A stretch of 64,000 nucleotides of DNA from Cryptomeria japonica (lineage: Eukaryota; Streptophyta; Pinopsida; Cupressales; Cupressaceae): NCBI RefSeq assembly GCF_030272615.1, contig NC_081413.1, positions 552,986,136 through 553,050,135 on the forward strand. The letters are read 5' to 3'. Position numbers and translations under genes: made by a program. This document shows positions 1 to 12,906 of this stretch, in pieces. Each line of letters starts with the position of its first letter. Position 1 is the stretch's first letter. The notes below the pieces were generated by a model. It worked only from the letters and a program-made list of their open reading frames with translations. It was not told the DNA's origin and made no database searches.

Positions 1-102
1 AAAGAGCATATTGCAGACATCTTCACTAAACCTTTGCATAAGGAATCATTTGAGTACTTCAGAGACAGATTGGGGGTTTCTGCCCCTCCAGTAGAGACCT
101 GA
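1..102 (+). CDS. Ty1-copia polyprotein, C-terminal end of RNase H (partial)
   Basis: Frame 1 is open from the window edge to a TGA at 100-102. It reads the typical C-terminal tail of a copia pol polyprotein: a HIADIFTKPL block, then a spaced F-x3-R-x2-LGV block. This segment closes the reverse transcriptase/RNase H part of the Gag-Pol polyprotein used to copy element RNA into DNA. Only about 33 residues are inside the window; the rest lies upstream. The fragment has no internal stop. It is followed directly by a polypurine-tract region and a 3' LTR, which is the expected order. The assignment to copia is firm; whether the whole element is intact cannot be seen. Confidence 0.88.
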   Translation, partial: KEHIADIFTKPLHKESFEYFRDRLGVSAPPVET

Positions 103-436
103 GTGATGCTGATTGGAATTAGTTTGGTATGCACAAATTGATTTGGTGGTGCTACTATACTCAGGGGGAGTAGTTAGCTATAAGAATCAAAGGAATTATG
201 ATTTTTCTTTGATATTCATGTCATACTTTTGGCATTGATGTCAAAGGGGGAGAGATATATGTGAAAAACAGAGCTTAACAAAATATCAGTCAAAGGGGGA
301 GAGATCAAAGCTTCATTGCTATATCACTTTGTGGGAGATTGTTGGTTGTCTTCCATTAGGGGAGACTTGTTTGGCATTGCTTAGCACTTGGATGTTTTTC
401 ACATCTAGTGTTGACATCAATGCCAAAGGGGGAGAT
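103..436 (+). other. Copia 3' untranslated region with repeated polypurine tracts
   Basis: Between the pol stop and the LTR there are four G-rich polypurine motifs: about 160-170 (CTCAGGGGGAG), 242-257 and 291-305 (both CAAAGGGGGAGAGAT), and 423-436 (CCAAAGGGGGAGAT). The last one touches the LTR and is the likely primer for plus-strand DNA synthesis. Multiplied polypurine tracts upstream of the 3' LTR are a described trait of the Sirevirus lineage of plant copia elements. No ORF of note lies here. Confidence 0.75.
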
Positions 437-1698
437 TGTTGGAAATTTGGAGGAATTGATTATGTGTTGCATTGATGTTTTTTCATTGATGGCAACACTG
501 GCTGTTTTGGTTGTTTATCAGTTTCTAGTTGGTTCCGGTAGAGTGGCTGGATTATGATATTGATCCGGTATGCTTTGGTTTGTGGAATTGTTTTGGATCT
601 ATCATTCATGTTATTCAAATGTGTATCACAATCAGTCAGTTCAAGATTTGATGACTCGGGAACTATCATTTGTTCTAGTAAGCCTTCTGGTTACCGGTAA
701 GGGTTTTACTGGTAGAGCTTTGTTGAAGATCTTTTGATGCACATGATAAGTGGTGTTGGTGCAGCTTCTAGATGGTTCTCAGGATGTTGTTGGTTATCTT
801 ATTCATGTTCCAATTCATCGGTGGTGTTGGATTTGGTTTATGGTGACCTATTTTGGGTTTAGTGTTATCTAGGTTATGGACCGGTTTATGTAACGTGCTG
901 GAGGATGTTCTTGATGCATTATCGATGAGATTTAATGATTGGTTTACATTGTTTTTGGCTTAAGCCAACTTGGTTGATCATAGGATTGTGGGTTTATATT
1001 ATGAATTTATTGTATTATCTTTTAGGTGACCGACCTAATTGTTTAGGTCCTAGGTTGGTATAAATATGATGTAAGATCTCTTTGTAGATCATGGGCATAT
1101 GGGATCAAGGTTATGGGATTATCTATGTGTGAATAATATTGTAATCATATGCAGAAGGTTTGGTCGATCATAGGTGATTGAATTGGGTTGATAAGAGAGT
1201 TTTAAGGCCTCTGGTGCTGAGCTTAACCGAAACTATAATCAGGCATAGGAGATGTTATCTTTGCAGTTCACTCTTCATTCCGGATTGTAGTATAGATTTA
1301 TTTTGTAGTCAATGAGGCTCCTTTTTGTGATGATCAGTGTGCTCTAGGTTGTTGGCCTTCCTGCATGTGCAAGCTCCTTATATTGTAATCACATATTTAC
1401 TACAAAAGTATTATCTAACCATGGGTAGGCTTCCCACCATGGTTTTTCCCTTTACCAAGTTTTCCATGTACAAATCTTGGTGTCATGTGTTCTGGATGAA
1501 TGGTAATTGTTATGTGATTTATGTTTATGTTTAATTTCTATATCAGTTATTTTGGCATTTGGTTTATGCATTGTGGTATTGAGTTTATGTGTTTCGGTAA
1601 TAAGGTTTTGAATGCTTAAAGTTCTATAATCTGGTGACAACTGATTCACCACCACCCCCCCCTCTCAGTTGTCCTCTGGTTATCTAGGTTGTCTAACA
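437..1698 (+). mobile_element. 3' LTR of the Ty1-copia element
   Basis: The LTR starts with TGTTGG directly after the polypurine tract at 423-436. It most plausibly ends with CTAACA at 1693-1698, giving about 1.26 kb. A TATA-like TATAAATA lies at 1059-1066, in the right place for an LTR promoter. The start is well supported by the polypurine tract. The end is less certain because the 5' LTR is outside the window, so the TSD cannot be compared. Helitron-like coding sequence begins just past the end, which also suggests the boundary. ORFs inside it are not conserved proteins. Confidence 0.65.
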
Positions 1699-1968
1699 CT
1701 TTCCAAATATGTTGTAATAAAATATGCAACAAAAGAATATAAAAAGCTCATAAACGTAGCACCAGATGATGAATTTTATAATCATTGAAAACATTGATGA
1801 TTTAGTTATAAGATCACACAAAAGGCTTCAAACTGAGATAGTTATAAACAGAGACATTAGAAATCAAGAAACATGCCACATGTTATTAGAACTTCCATTG
1901 GTAGAGATTAGTAGAACATTTGTCAATATAAATGTATCATATGAGGTTTCAAACTTATACCTATTAGT
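1699..1968 (+). pseudogene. Helitron-type helicase relic, upstream segment
   Basis: The frame open from about 1766 encodes a run with the block RDIRNQETCHMLLELPLVE, followed by a SRTFVNINVS block. This matches the region upstream of the helicase in Helitron Rep/helicase proteins (usual form: QE-x-CH-x-LL-x-x-PL...SR-x-FV-x-x-N). Earlier residues (APDDEF) also fit, although stops interrupt them. The frame runs into the solo LTR at 1969 and resumes at 3397, so this is the left half of one split pseudogene. The product would be part of the rolling-circle transposition protein. It is clearly non-functional. Confidence 0.7.
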
Positions 1969-3391
1969 TGTAGACACATAAATCTATCCACTAAATTAAA
2001 TAAATATTTGATATTTACTTGATACACTAATATTCCTCTATTAATTAAAATCACATTTAATTCATTCATTCAATCCCCATTCTGCTATTTTAATTAAATA
2101 AATTACATAAATTTATTTAAATTAAAAATCTCTATCTATAACCCAATTATTAAATAAATCTAATTTATTTAATTTCCCTCATTCCTCTCATTTAAATAAA
2201 TCAACATTTATTTAAAAACACAAATCAAATTCACCTTTTTAATAAATGTTTATTTAAATCTCTAAATCTCACCCCACTTGCATTCTCCTACACATGCAAG
2301 TAGCGCTAATAAATAGATTTTATTTCTAAATAAAATCCTATTTTCTCTCACCCACCAAACCCCCTTCTAGACTCTTCTAAACCCTTCTAATTAGCCTAAT
2401 TCATCTCCTAGTTATTGTCACATTCCTAAGAAAAGAGAAGTCACTTCTCAAAGCCTCCAAAGTCTTTGAAATGCATTAAAGGCCTTATGTCCTCAACAAG
2501 TTAACCCCCAAAGTCTTCCAAACCATTTATGGCTCTTACATAACCATTAATTGTTAACTCAACTTGCCCACATGGTTAGAGGCTTTCCCTCTAACTCAAC
2601 CCTCATTTAACTCATGGGTCTCTTCAAGCATTCATTGCTTTGATCATGGTTATCTCCATTAACTCTTGCACAAGAGTTTATCCATTGGATAAAAGCTTTA
2701 TCCTCTAACTCAAGCCTAACCAAACCCTCCTAGGGTAACCTTCATGTCATCTCAAGCATTTAATGCTTCTTCCCTCTCCTCTCAAGCCATCTCATGTTGA
2801 CACTTGTCATCATGGGATTGGGTTGAAAGCCATCACATGGATCACAAACCCATCAATCCTAGCCCTTCACAAGCCCACTCAATCTTGACCATCCATTGCC
2901 CTATTTCCCCTATAAATAGAGCTCTTATTCTTCATTTTCAGAATCAAAAGTCTTTTGTGCATCAAACTTATAGTCATTTTAGAGAGAGCATTAAGATGCA
3001 TTTGCATTGTTATACTAAGATTCACATAGACTAATTAGGTGCTTTCTCATAGTAAATAATTTACACTTGCATAAGAATTTATTTTCATTTTTACAACCAT
3101 CTTGAATCTTCCTATGACATCCATGGATAGTGCTAAAAGTTGAGAGCTACACTCATGTGGGACTTGGAGAGGAGAGGAACAAGGGAGGAACATCTATGAG
3201 AATTTTGGGGAGCATCTTGAGGGGTTTTCTTTGCCTTTTTCGTTTATGTATGCTCTTTATTGTGTGCTTTATATATTTCTTGATATGCATCTTAAGGTTT
3301 TTAAGTTCATTTGTATTTCATTTTGGTTGTAACTAATCTACTAACATTTGAACTTGTGTTTTATGCCTTGTGCCCCTTTTGACGTGCATCA
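1969..3391 (+). mobile_element. Solo LTR (family 1), inserted in the Helitron helicase relic
   Basis: The 1,423-bp sequence begins TGTAGACA and ends GTGCATCA. It is flanked by a perfect 5-bp TSD, TTAGT at 1964-1968 and 3392-3396. It contains a TATA box (CCTATAAATAGAGC around 2909-2922), which sets its polarity as plus. No internal retrotransposon region is attached, so it is a solo LTR left by LTR-LTR recombination. A diverged inverted copy lies at 5927-7230. The match covers the start, a block coding for MSSWDWVE in both copies (a shared-sequence effect, not a proven protein), the TATA region and the end. The superfamily cannot be told from an LTR alone. Confidence 0.85.
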
Positions 3392-3396
3392 TTAGT

Positions 3397-5128
3397 ATTT
3401 GAGAGAACAATGGAGAACAGACAAAATATTTTGTTCATGGATATTAAATTAGGTATTTTTTATGTAATTTTTCATATTGATTATTGTGTCTAGATCGTGG
3501 ATACATAATCCTAAACAAAAAATACATAACAAATATAAGACAAGACAAAGAGAAAGTATTGTCATACTTTTTCCTAGGCTTGTATCCATTCCTCGACATG
3601 AGTTAGATAAATGGATTGACTTTTTTTTATTTGAGTTATTGCTACATACAAATCATTTTGTGACATATGAAGATATTTTGGTCATGACAATGACTATATA
3701 ATAGAAAAGTGAGAGTTATTCAATTATAATCATTGGCATGTGGAACAAACAATTATTATTAAATGTTGAAAATACTAGTGATATTGAAGTTGAGGATAAC
3801 AAAGCTATTTAAGTAGATATTACAAAGCATGAATAGAAAATTATATATAGACTATATCATGGTTAGAATATGCAAATTTCTAAAGTAGATATGTCGAGGA
3901 GAAGAGACATTGATAGACAGACATACTAGTCTAATGAATATTTTGCACCTAAAGAGTACACAAGTAAAGCAATAAATTTCACAAGGAGCATGAGAGATCA
4001 TGGGTCTCATACATGATGATATACCATAATGTATTAACTACAAAACCCTTAGTGATAAACAAAAAAAGGTATTCAATATAATTATGTCACGCTATCATAA
4101 GAATCAAAATGCATTGTCATCACTCGTGATAATTCAAAGAACAAATAAACTAGGAAAGTCACATTTGATTGGTGCCATTATTTAAACTCTCGATAATGCA
4201 ATGATACCATGTCATTCTCCCCTTCTATTTCTTGCACCAACTAGAGTTGCAACATTCAATATAAGATCTTCCATAGTTTATTCAAAATCAAGAGTGCTAA
4301 TAAGAGATATTTCTTGACTAGGAAGAAGAATACTAAAAAAGTTTTCAGTAAGATATAATACATATCAAATACATTCTGATTAATGAAATAAGTTTCATTG
4401 GTCAAAACTTGTCAGAGAACATAGATTGTCAACTTCGACAAGCATTCTCATAAAGTGCAAATGTAAGCTTTGCAAATATGTACCTAAATTATCTTGATTA
4501 ATAAAAAGAACTATTTATATTCTAATACACGCAATTCATATGTTTAAGTTTCTACAATTTAATAGTATATAATTTTGAAAATAATTGCTATTAATTATCT
4601 TTTAGCTATATCTATGATTTTGGTTGGAGATTTGGGCCAATTGCCTCCAATTAATGATAGATTAGTATATGATAGCCATGGACATGGGCTAAGTTATCGT
4701 GGGAAGAAATTAAAATTATAGCTATTTTACATATATTCATACAAGATGAAAAACGTCTAGCAACAAATATTTCCTCAACTTCTAATGAATCTAAGAGATG
4801 CAAACCCAATAATTAATGATTGGAAGTTGCTTATGACAATAACCATTATTAGTATAGATACAACAAGCAACGAGGAATTTTACAATGGTGTTTATTTTTT
4901 ATCCACAAATGGTGATATTTATAATCATAACAAGGAAAGGTTATATTCATTGTTACATCCTATTGCACAAAGTGTTGCAACAAAAGTGAGAAGTGTTAAT
5001 GTAGCTAAAGGATGTCCAAATGATGAGCTTGATGTGGAATTATTGACCAATAAAAATGTAAGGGTAATGTTGACTTCAAATATTTGGATATACAAACATG
5101 ATTAATGATAAGAGATTTCCAAGTACAA
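3397..5128 (+). pseudogene. Helitron-type helicase relic, main segment (PIF1-like domain)
   Basis: Broken reading frames on the plus strand follow the order of a Helitron helicase. First comes a RESIVILFPRLVSIP block near 3555-3600 (usual: VRVFPRFVSIP). Next is a region with RRRDIDRQ near 3900. Then a Walker A relic, LGKSHLIGAI, near 4150-4180, a LLFLAPTRVATFNI block near 4220-4265, and Walker B, VGDLGQLPPIND, near 4622-4665. Last, LRDANPIINDW (about 4788-4820) leads into a 106-residue open stretch ending near 5100 with NVRVMLTSNIW. Family proteins use this ATPase to unwind DNA during rolling-circle transposition. Many stops and frameshifts, plus loss of the normal GTGKS glycine, show it is dead. 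Helitron termini were not identified. A captured cellular PIF1 helicase is the alternative, but the upstream blocks favour Helitron. Confidence 0.8.
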
Positions 5129-5926
5129 TATTTTTGTTGATGTTGAATGTGGAGTGCAGTGGCTAGTTATTTACATTTTTTATTTGCAAGTTTTAGTGTA
5201 ATTTATTAGTAATCAAATGTATCATCATTATGGAAGGTCACAATTATCAATTGATTTTTCAATTGAATAATGGTTGATTGCAAATGCAATGTAATACTAA
5301 GATAAAATATGTAATTATTAAAAAAATTATAACAATATTATTTAAAATTATTGCATACTATAGAAATAATCTTTAATAAACTGTTATATATTGGAGATTA
5401 TTAAATAAAACCATTAAAGATTTATAAAAATTATAACTAGAATATTTTAACTATAGAATTTTTTATTTTTTTTCACACATCAATATATTATTTGGCAAAG
5501 AATTAATAACATGAAGATAGAAAACTATCCAAAATAAGGTAAATAATAGTCTTACAATATCATTGCTTAATCAATAATCCATATTAATATATTTGTAGCA
5601 CAAACTATAATTTAATATAACTATTTCAAAAGCTCAAAATTAGTTAATACATTTGATATGTTACAACAAATATTTGTTATTTTTATATAATAATAAAACA
5701 TTTATATTAATTCGTTTTAATATATTTAATTTGTATTTACAATATTTTTCATTCTCATGTTTGATTTCAGTAATTAAATTGATAAAAAAAACTCGTGGTA
5801 AACTAAAAAATATCTTTAAAAAATAAAAATGAATAGTTTTATCTGAAAAATCTCAAATAATTGCTACTCTAAAATTTTCTAAGAAAACTATTTTAAAATG
5901 AACACGGGATTCTACAACATACTAAT
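5129..5926. other. AT-rich spacer
   Basis: Strongly AT-rich sequence between the helicase relic and the inverted solo LTR. I see no ORF, terminal repeat or hairpin that would mark a Helitron 3' end with confidence. Confidence 0.5.
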
Positions 5927-7230
5927 TGATGTTGATAGAAATGGGTACAAGTCACAAACAAAGTTCAACATTAGTATGTTAGCTCCGACCAAAAACCATA
6001 ACCAAATGAACTAAAAACCATTTCAAAACATATCAAAAGAGATTTTAAAAACATGAAAGAAGCTTTAACAAAGAAAGAAAGGTGAAGAGCCTTCCTAAGG
6101 TGCATCCATGATGCCTTGTGATGCTTCTCCCTTGTTTCCCCCCTCTCCAAGTTCCAAATGAATGAAGCTCTCAGCTTTTAGCACTATCCATGGATGTCAT
6201 ATGGAGATTCAAGATAGTTGGAAATGATAAACAAATGTTATGCAAATGCAAATAATGATGCTATGAAAAAGCTCTAGTTATCTATGTAAGCTTCACTATA
6301 ATAACAATGCTCTAATGCTTCCCTCCTTTGTTTGAGGAGAAGGGTTCTATTTATAGGAAAAATAGAAGATTGAATGGTCAAGATTGATCTAGTTTGTGGA
6401 GGGCCAAGATTGCATGATTCATGATCCATGTGATGGTTTTCAACCCAATCCCATGATGACAAGTATTAGCATGAGATGCCTTGAGAGGAGAGGGAATGAG
6501 CATTTAATGCTTCAGAAGACATGAGGGTAACATCATGTGGTTATTAGATAAAGCTTTTATCCAAGGGTAAGGTTATTATCCAATGGGTAAACTCTCGTGC
6601 AAAGTTTACCCATGGTTAAGCCTTGACTAAAGGGTCAAGACCCATGTGGGTTGGAGTGTTGAAGAAAGAAAGTATTTATGACTCTGTAAGAGTCTTAAAT
6701 GGGTGAGCTGATGGGTTGAGGGTTAATCCTAGATTAGGATTGTGAAAATGATTAGAATAGGGGTTAGACTAAATTCGAAGGGGTTAGAAGAATCTAGAAA
6801 GGGATTAGAAGAATCTAGAAAAATCTAGAAAGAGGAGGGTGTGGATAAATAGGATTTGTTTAAATAAAAATCTATCTAAATGTGCAACTTGCATTTGTAG
6901 GAGAATGCAAGTCGATGAGTCATTTTTAAATAAATATTGATTTATTTAAAAAGGGGATTTGATTTTTAAATAAATATTGATTTATGATTTTTAAATAAAT
7001 GTTAAATTTATTTAAATACGAGAAAAGGGGTGAATATTAAATAAATTAGATTTATTTAATAACTTGGACTATAATTAGTAATTAAATAAATTGATGAATT
7101 TTATTTAACTAAAATAGCAGAATAGGCTAAGGTGAATTAATTAAATGTCCATTTAACTAATAGAGGAATATTAGTCATTAAATAAATATTTAATATTCAT
7201 TTAATTAGTAGACAAATTTATTTGTCTACA
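5927..7230 (-). mobile_element. Solo LTR (family 1), inverted copy
   Basis: Read on the minus strand it starts TGTAGACAAATAAA at 7230 and ends AACATCA at 5927. It is 1,304 bp and collinear with the LTR at 1969-3391. Its TATA box is at about 6344-6358 on the minus strand. The flanks are CTAAT (5922-5926) and CTAAC (7231-7235), a 5-bp TSD with one mismatch. The imperfect TSD and the indels between the two copies point to an old insertion. No internal domain is attached. Confidence 0.8.
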
Positions 7231-10017
7231 CTAACAATACTAAATTGAAAAAGCTAGAGGTGTATGAAATGGAGAATTGGAAATAGACAACTCCTCTAAT
7301 AGAATTCAGACTAGACTTTACCAACATGAATACAACTCTTCTAATAGATTTCAGATTAGATTTGAGCAACATGAATATATAAAATGCTTTTCTAGTTCTC
7401 TTAGTTTAGTGTTTTGTTGGGTAAATTGCCAAAACAATTTTCTACATCTAAAGCAAGGAGCATCAACACAACCAATATTTTCTTCTTTATGACAATTCAT
7501 GTTCATGCTGCTTGTTCATAAAATTGAAATGTCCACCATAACTTGATGTAGAGGGTATCAGGTAAAATAAAGAATTTAAACTACAAGTTTCAAAAACAAA
7601 GTATATATATATTTTTTTGTCATTTGTTTTAAATAATGTTATTTTGACAAGGTAAGTTCAAATTTAGTCAAACTAATTGGAGGATAATTTGGAGTTAAAA
7701 AACATGTTTTAGTTGTCTTTGGTAGTACATTCTCCTTGTTTAGTAATGAAGCTAAACATAATTGCTGAATTTATTTTTTGTGATCTAGATGCCAATGAAG
7801 AAAAGGACTTTGAGAGGACTTGTCTAGACATTGGCTTAGACAAGAAAAAGAAATTAGTGAAGACTATAGAAGCAATTTCCAATCTAAGTAAAGGTTAGAT
7901 AACTTGGCAAGAACTACATTATTTTTATGTCATAAGTGCATTGGTTGCATACATTTATGAGCTATGTTTTAATATTTAATTAATATATGCAAACATATAT
8001 TATTCACAGAATAATAATATAAAAATATTAAATAATAATTAGAATATAAAATATTCTCATTTGGTAAAATATCCTTTATAATATTCCATAGGATGCATGG
8101 AAAATATATTCTATAGGATGCATTGAAAATATCGAATCAAACAAAAAATTTATCTACAAAATATTGAATTAACATGTGTCAAAGAAGACTAACAGGTGGG
8201 CAGGAGAAGAATCAGAGGATTTAAGTTGAGTAGAGAAGATACATGCAGTTGGGCATGTGGAACACTATTTCAGAAGTTGTTCGTATTGGTTTTTGTTTTT
8301 TTAATATTCTAATTTTCACAATATTGTTCTTCTTCGATGCTACACTTGTGTTGTTTTCTCAAGCTCTATGAGACCATGGCTGATGTTTTATGCTAAATTA
8401 AGTCAGTCAATATTCAAGAGTGGATCCTATTTTACAAAAAGAGACCTTGAAGAAACACAAGATTATTTCCTATTTGGCTAGGGAAATGAGGATTCAGTTA
8501 TAATATGCAAGACAAATTCTAACTATTCTTTGCACTTGGAACATTAAGATGAACCTTACCAACTTCTTTTATGAAGTCTATCATGCATTAGATTGCATTA
8601 TGATAGACAAGCCATAGGAAGCTTTTTGATGTTTGGCCATCTATAGTTTCTCCAAACTTTGCAAGAAGGTTTTCTTGAAATATTTTCGTAGAAATGAAAT
8701 TTAGCGTGTGGTGTTTTTGAATCTAACTATGATAGCAACTTATCTCTAGTAGAAGAGATAAAAACATTTTTTTTCCTATTAATTGTTAATTAGTGTTATT
8801 TTCGACTATATTTTTTGTATTAGAAGAATCATATGCCTTTTCTTCTACTTGTTCAAAGTGGTTTTATTGTTCCTATACTAGAAAAAGTAGATGCATTCTC
8901 TTCTTATAGTTAGTTGTATTTCTCTAAAAGGAAAAAAATAAATTTATTTTATTTTCCAAATACTTACAGTTAGTTTCTTCCATATTTTCTCTACTAGAAT
9001 AAGCATTTTTGTTTTGTTTTTCGAGTGTTCAAACAAACATTCAGCTGTATTATCTCTACCAAAATAGTTAGATTATTTTTATTTGTCTAATAGTTATTCA
9101 AAATTAGTTTTGATTGTATTTCTTTGCTGGAAAAATTAGATGCGTACTAGTCTTCTGATTATATCATGACAAAGCAGGGTTCAAGTGAGAATGGTGATGC
9201 AAAAGATCCCAAGCCTACGGTATTAGTCACAGGTTTAGTTACTCTGGAACGAAAGGTTTAGGAAGTTTCGAAGGGTATCAAAATGCAGAGGTTGGAGGGG
9301 TGGAAAATCTAGCTTTACCTTTGGATTCCAATCTCAAATCTAGAGCATGGTAGGTGATAGTTTATGTAAGGGCCAGTATATGGTGCATTGAAAAAAAACT
9401 GAGCACACCACAGTTTGAATAGAGCTATAGGATACCATGTTTTTGGTTTAATGTTGTTGATTTGTGATATCAACTATTAAGTGACAATGGTTCTTATACA
9501 GGGAAAAAGGTTTGTAGGTTGAAGAATTCAAGATCCCTAAACAAAAAAATATATTTTAAAAAGTATATTAACAAGATTTGTTCTTTTAAGCTTTTCTTAT
9601 GAAATTTTTTCTTGTTTTTTCAAAAAAGTCAGAAATTTTGTTGGACCAAATTGATCTGTAAATCCCTTCAAATTTGGAGGAAATGCAAAATGATTGTTTG
9701 AAATATGGAAGGTTGCTTCCTCAAATTTATCATGTTATTTTTTATATTCTCCAAGAAGCTTCCACGGATTAACATAGCTAAAAAGGCTTGGTCTTAAACA
9801 ACAAAGTAAATTATTTCCTCTACAAGCTGAACAAAATGCATTTCAGAAAACATTAAATTTGAAGTCGAGAATAGTGAGCTTGTACAAAAAATAGAAGAAA
9901 TGAAACCCCTAAATTATAAAGGAAAATGTAGCATTTTCTCAAAAAAAACAATTGATTTCCCAACAATAAAGCCATAACTAACAATTGCACAATCACTGAA
10001 CAAATTCACAGGAATTG

Positions 10018-10150
10018 TGAAAACACTTAAAATGTATGATAAAAGATAGTTGTAAATTCTTTAGATCGAAAGCTTTATAGGAATCGAGAAAATACTCAAA
10101 ATGTATGATTAAAGATAGTTATAAACTCTCTACATCGAAAGCTTGAGAAA
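10018..10150. repeat. Tandem duplication, about 68-bp period
   Basis: Two adjacent diverged copies share AAAATGTATGAT (from 10031 and about 10099) and ATCGAAAGCTT. The spacing between equivalent points is 68 bp. No coding potential is seen. Confidence 0.65.
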
Positions 10151-10390
10151 GATTAAATAATTAAAGATATAAAATGTAAAAATTTGCATACCATGAACAA
10201 CTACTTAATCTAATATTTAATATTGGAGATGAAAATCATGCATATATTTTTCACTAGATGCAACTTTAGATCAAGACAGAATCCTGGTGTTATTGTCGAG
10301 TAGGAGAATCGTAGAGCCCAAACATACATTCTGATGATGAAGATTGGATTTTTTAATACTGAAAATTGACTTGAAGCATGTCATAACCCT

Positions 10391-10477
10391 ATTGTTATTG
10401 TTATTGTTATTGTTATTTTTGTTGTTATTGTTGTTGTTGTTGTTGTTGTTATTGTTCTTGTTATTGTTATTGTTATT
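10391..10477. repeat. Microsatellite, ATTGTT/TTG type
   Basis: An 87-bp run of TTATTG and TTG units with few interruptions. Confidence 0.9.
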
Positions 10478-12906
10478 AAGCCAAAAATAATGGCTCTATT
10501 TTGTCTATGTGCATGTGTCTTTTCTGGGATATTAGGAGTATGTTTATGTCTTTGAGTTTAGAACCCTTTGTTAAAGTGATATCATTTTATATGTCCCGGT
10601 AATATGTTCATATGGCGTAAACTTATCTGATATATGTTCCTTTTAATGTAATATGATAGATAAATGTGTTATGAGGAATATCCATGGCAATAACGCATGT
10701 AGATTTTGAATGTTATTCTGATAGGAATAATTAGGCCTATATTTGTGCACTTTAACAACTTCATGCAGGATTGAAGAAGGATGTTGGACCGGTCCGGGAT
10801 GCTCAGCAATAAAGATGATGGAAACGTTGGCCAAGGAAGGGACAACAAGGATCATTGTTGAAGAAGTTAGCTGGCGGTTGGAAGTGGTTCATTATGACTT
10901 GTTGAAGACTTAATGGTTCCCTTTGTTGAAGGAGTAGATTTAGGATTAAAATGATGCTAGATTCTCTCTGTTGTTCTAACGACCTTTGACTGGTCCTTAG
11001 CATTTGTCATCTCACCTTTTTCTTTCTCCTTGCTCAATAAATGCATCCTCCTTAAGATGTGGGAGTGGTATGCTAGTTAGTTAGATTTTATGCTTTAAAT
11101 AAACCTTCCACCTTCTCTTGTGGTGGTGGAGAGGAAAAGATAGTTTCAGTTATAGTAATACAATTCTTAATTAAAAAGAAACAAGTTCTTGAAAATTGTT
11201 ATGTTGTCAAGTATTTTGAAATCAATAAAAATGGTGTTTTAAGCTTCAGTCGTTTGGTTCATATATCTAAATGCTTGCTAAGGGGGCCCACTTAGTGAGT
11301 ACTCCTCAAGTATATGTGTATGAATATGTACATACCTTATCAATTCATGCATATAACATTAGAGTGCATATGATTTAAAGAAAAGTATGCTTAAAGAAAA
11401 AAATGTATATAATAGAGAAAACAATTTCTATCTCTACTTGAGAATGATTGAAAAATAAACTTAAATTTGCAGATTTAACAAATAGACATTTCAATGTTGT
11501 GGCTCTGTTCCAAATATAAAAGACCCACTCTATTGTATATTTTGTAGGAAACAAATACTTCTATACCTTTTAACCCCTTTCCTTAACATTACAATAAAAA
11601 GATTTAAGCAACAAAAATAGAGACACACCATTGTATCTTCCTTATTTACTACTAATGAAAATAACAAGTGATTAGTATATTAGTGAACCAAAGGCAAGCT
11701 TCATTGTCTTAACAATAAATACACGAGAACATTCTACCTATTACAAACTCAGAGCCAAATATATTCCAAAATATCCAATGATTTTGGATTTTGAAAAAAG
11801 AAAAAGAAAAAAAAAAGGGGGACAACATTCTGGATATAAGCATATGCCTTTTTGCTAGGAACCCATAAGCTTGAATCTTTGCTAGATTTTATTAATTACT
11901 CATTTATTAGAACCTGAAATTCATTTGCTACTTCATGCAAATATATCTAGAGCCCTACCACAAAACAATACTAGTAGCTTGAATTAAACTATTGCAAGTT
12001 AGAAATTAAAGAACTAAGAATGATATTAGACAACTCTACCTTGCAATAAAATGTTTGATGCTTTGGTGTACGCACAAGATCAATAAGCTATATGGCAATA
12101 AGCAATAGCCAGGTACTATTTTTCTTATGAAAATGTGTGAGTAAAAACAAATACTTCCTCTTGTGTTTTTTGGTGAGCCTCTGTATGTGTTTGATCTCCC
12201 TCTTTGTTTTGTTGAAGGAGCAGTTATAATGTTAGCACACATATTTCCTTCTTGCACAAGCCACGATCATTTCCTGTCATTAGAAGAAAAGATGAAAAAA
12301 AGGGTTAATGATTCAAAAAAAAATTCAACAAAACATACAATGAAGAGTGAAGGTACATACAATAAAATCTAAGAAATTATAGTGTCTAGAAAGAAAAAGT
12401 TTTCTAAGGTTGAATAAATTACATCAAAAAATTTATTTATGGCAAAATTGAGGAACAAATGTAGCTTTGGTAAGGGAATTTAGTGATGGTATGACACAAT
12501 AAATATTTAATTATTGACAGTGTCCTAAACACCTGAAGAAATTGCAAACATTAAATATGCATTTCACAGGCACTGTAGGTGGACCTTCAGGTCAAATTGT
12601 CATTACTCAATAAATGGAATCCCTTATCTCTCATTAAAAGAATCTTGTCATAGCTATGTGTCAGATGATTGATCCCAAAAATATGATTCTTCTAAATCTA
12701 CTTAGTGTGTTAATCTACTAAATATTCATCAGGTGTACATATATAAATTTTAAAAAATAAACAGGGAACTTTAGTTCTATTCGTATAGAAGTCCTCGTTT
12801 GATTGTAATTGTCACTATAATATCGCTAACACTATTAGTATCATTATTAACAAATATCAATGAGAAAATATTAATATTATTATTAGTAATAACTAAATCG
12901 ATATGT

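Larger units (their letters stand above)
7231..12887. other. AT-rich region without recognisable genes
   Basis: About 5.6 kb of AT-rich DNA. Short ORFs (for example 7713-7898 plus and 10803-11003 minus) show no motif I recognise and no codon or context support. A 68-bp tandem duplication (10018-10150) and a TTG/TTA-type microsatellite (10391-10477) are listed separately. Decayed repeats are likely here, but I cannot name them. Confidence 0.6.

Noticed and set aside
2804-3034. MSSWDWVE ORF present in both family 1 LTRs (also 6462-6274 minus)
   Set aside because: The ORF spans the LTR TATA box, and the two copies diverge after about 35 residues. It is explained by LTR homology.
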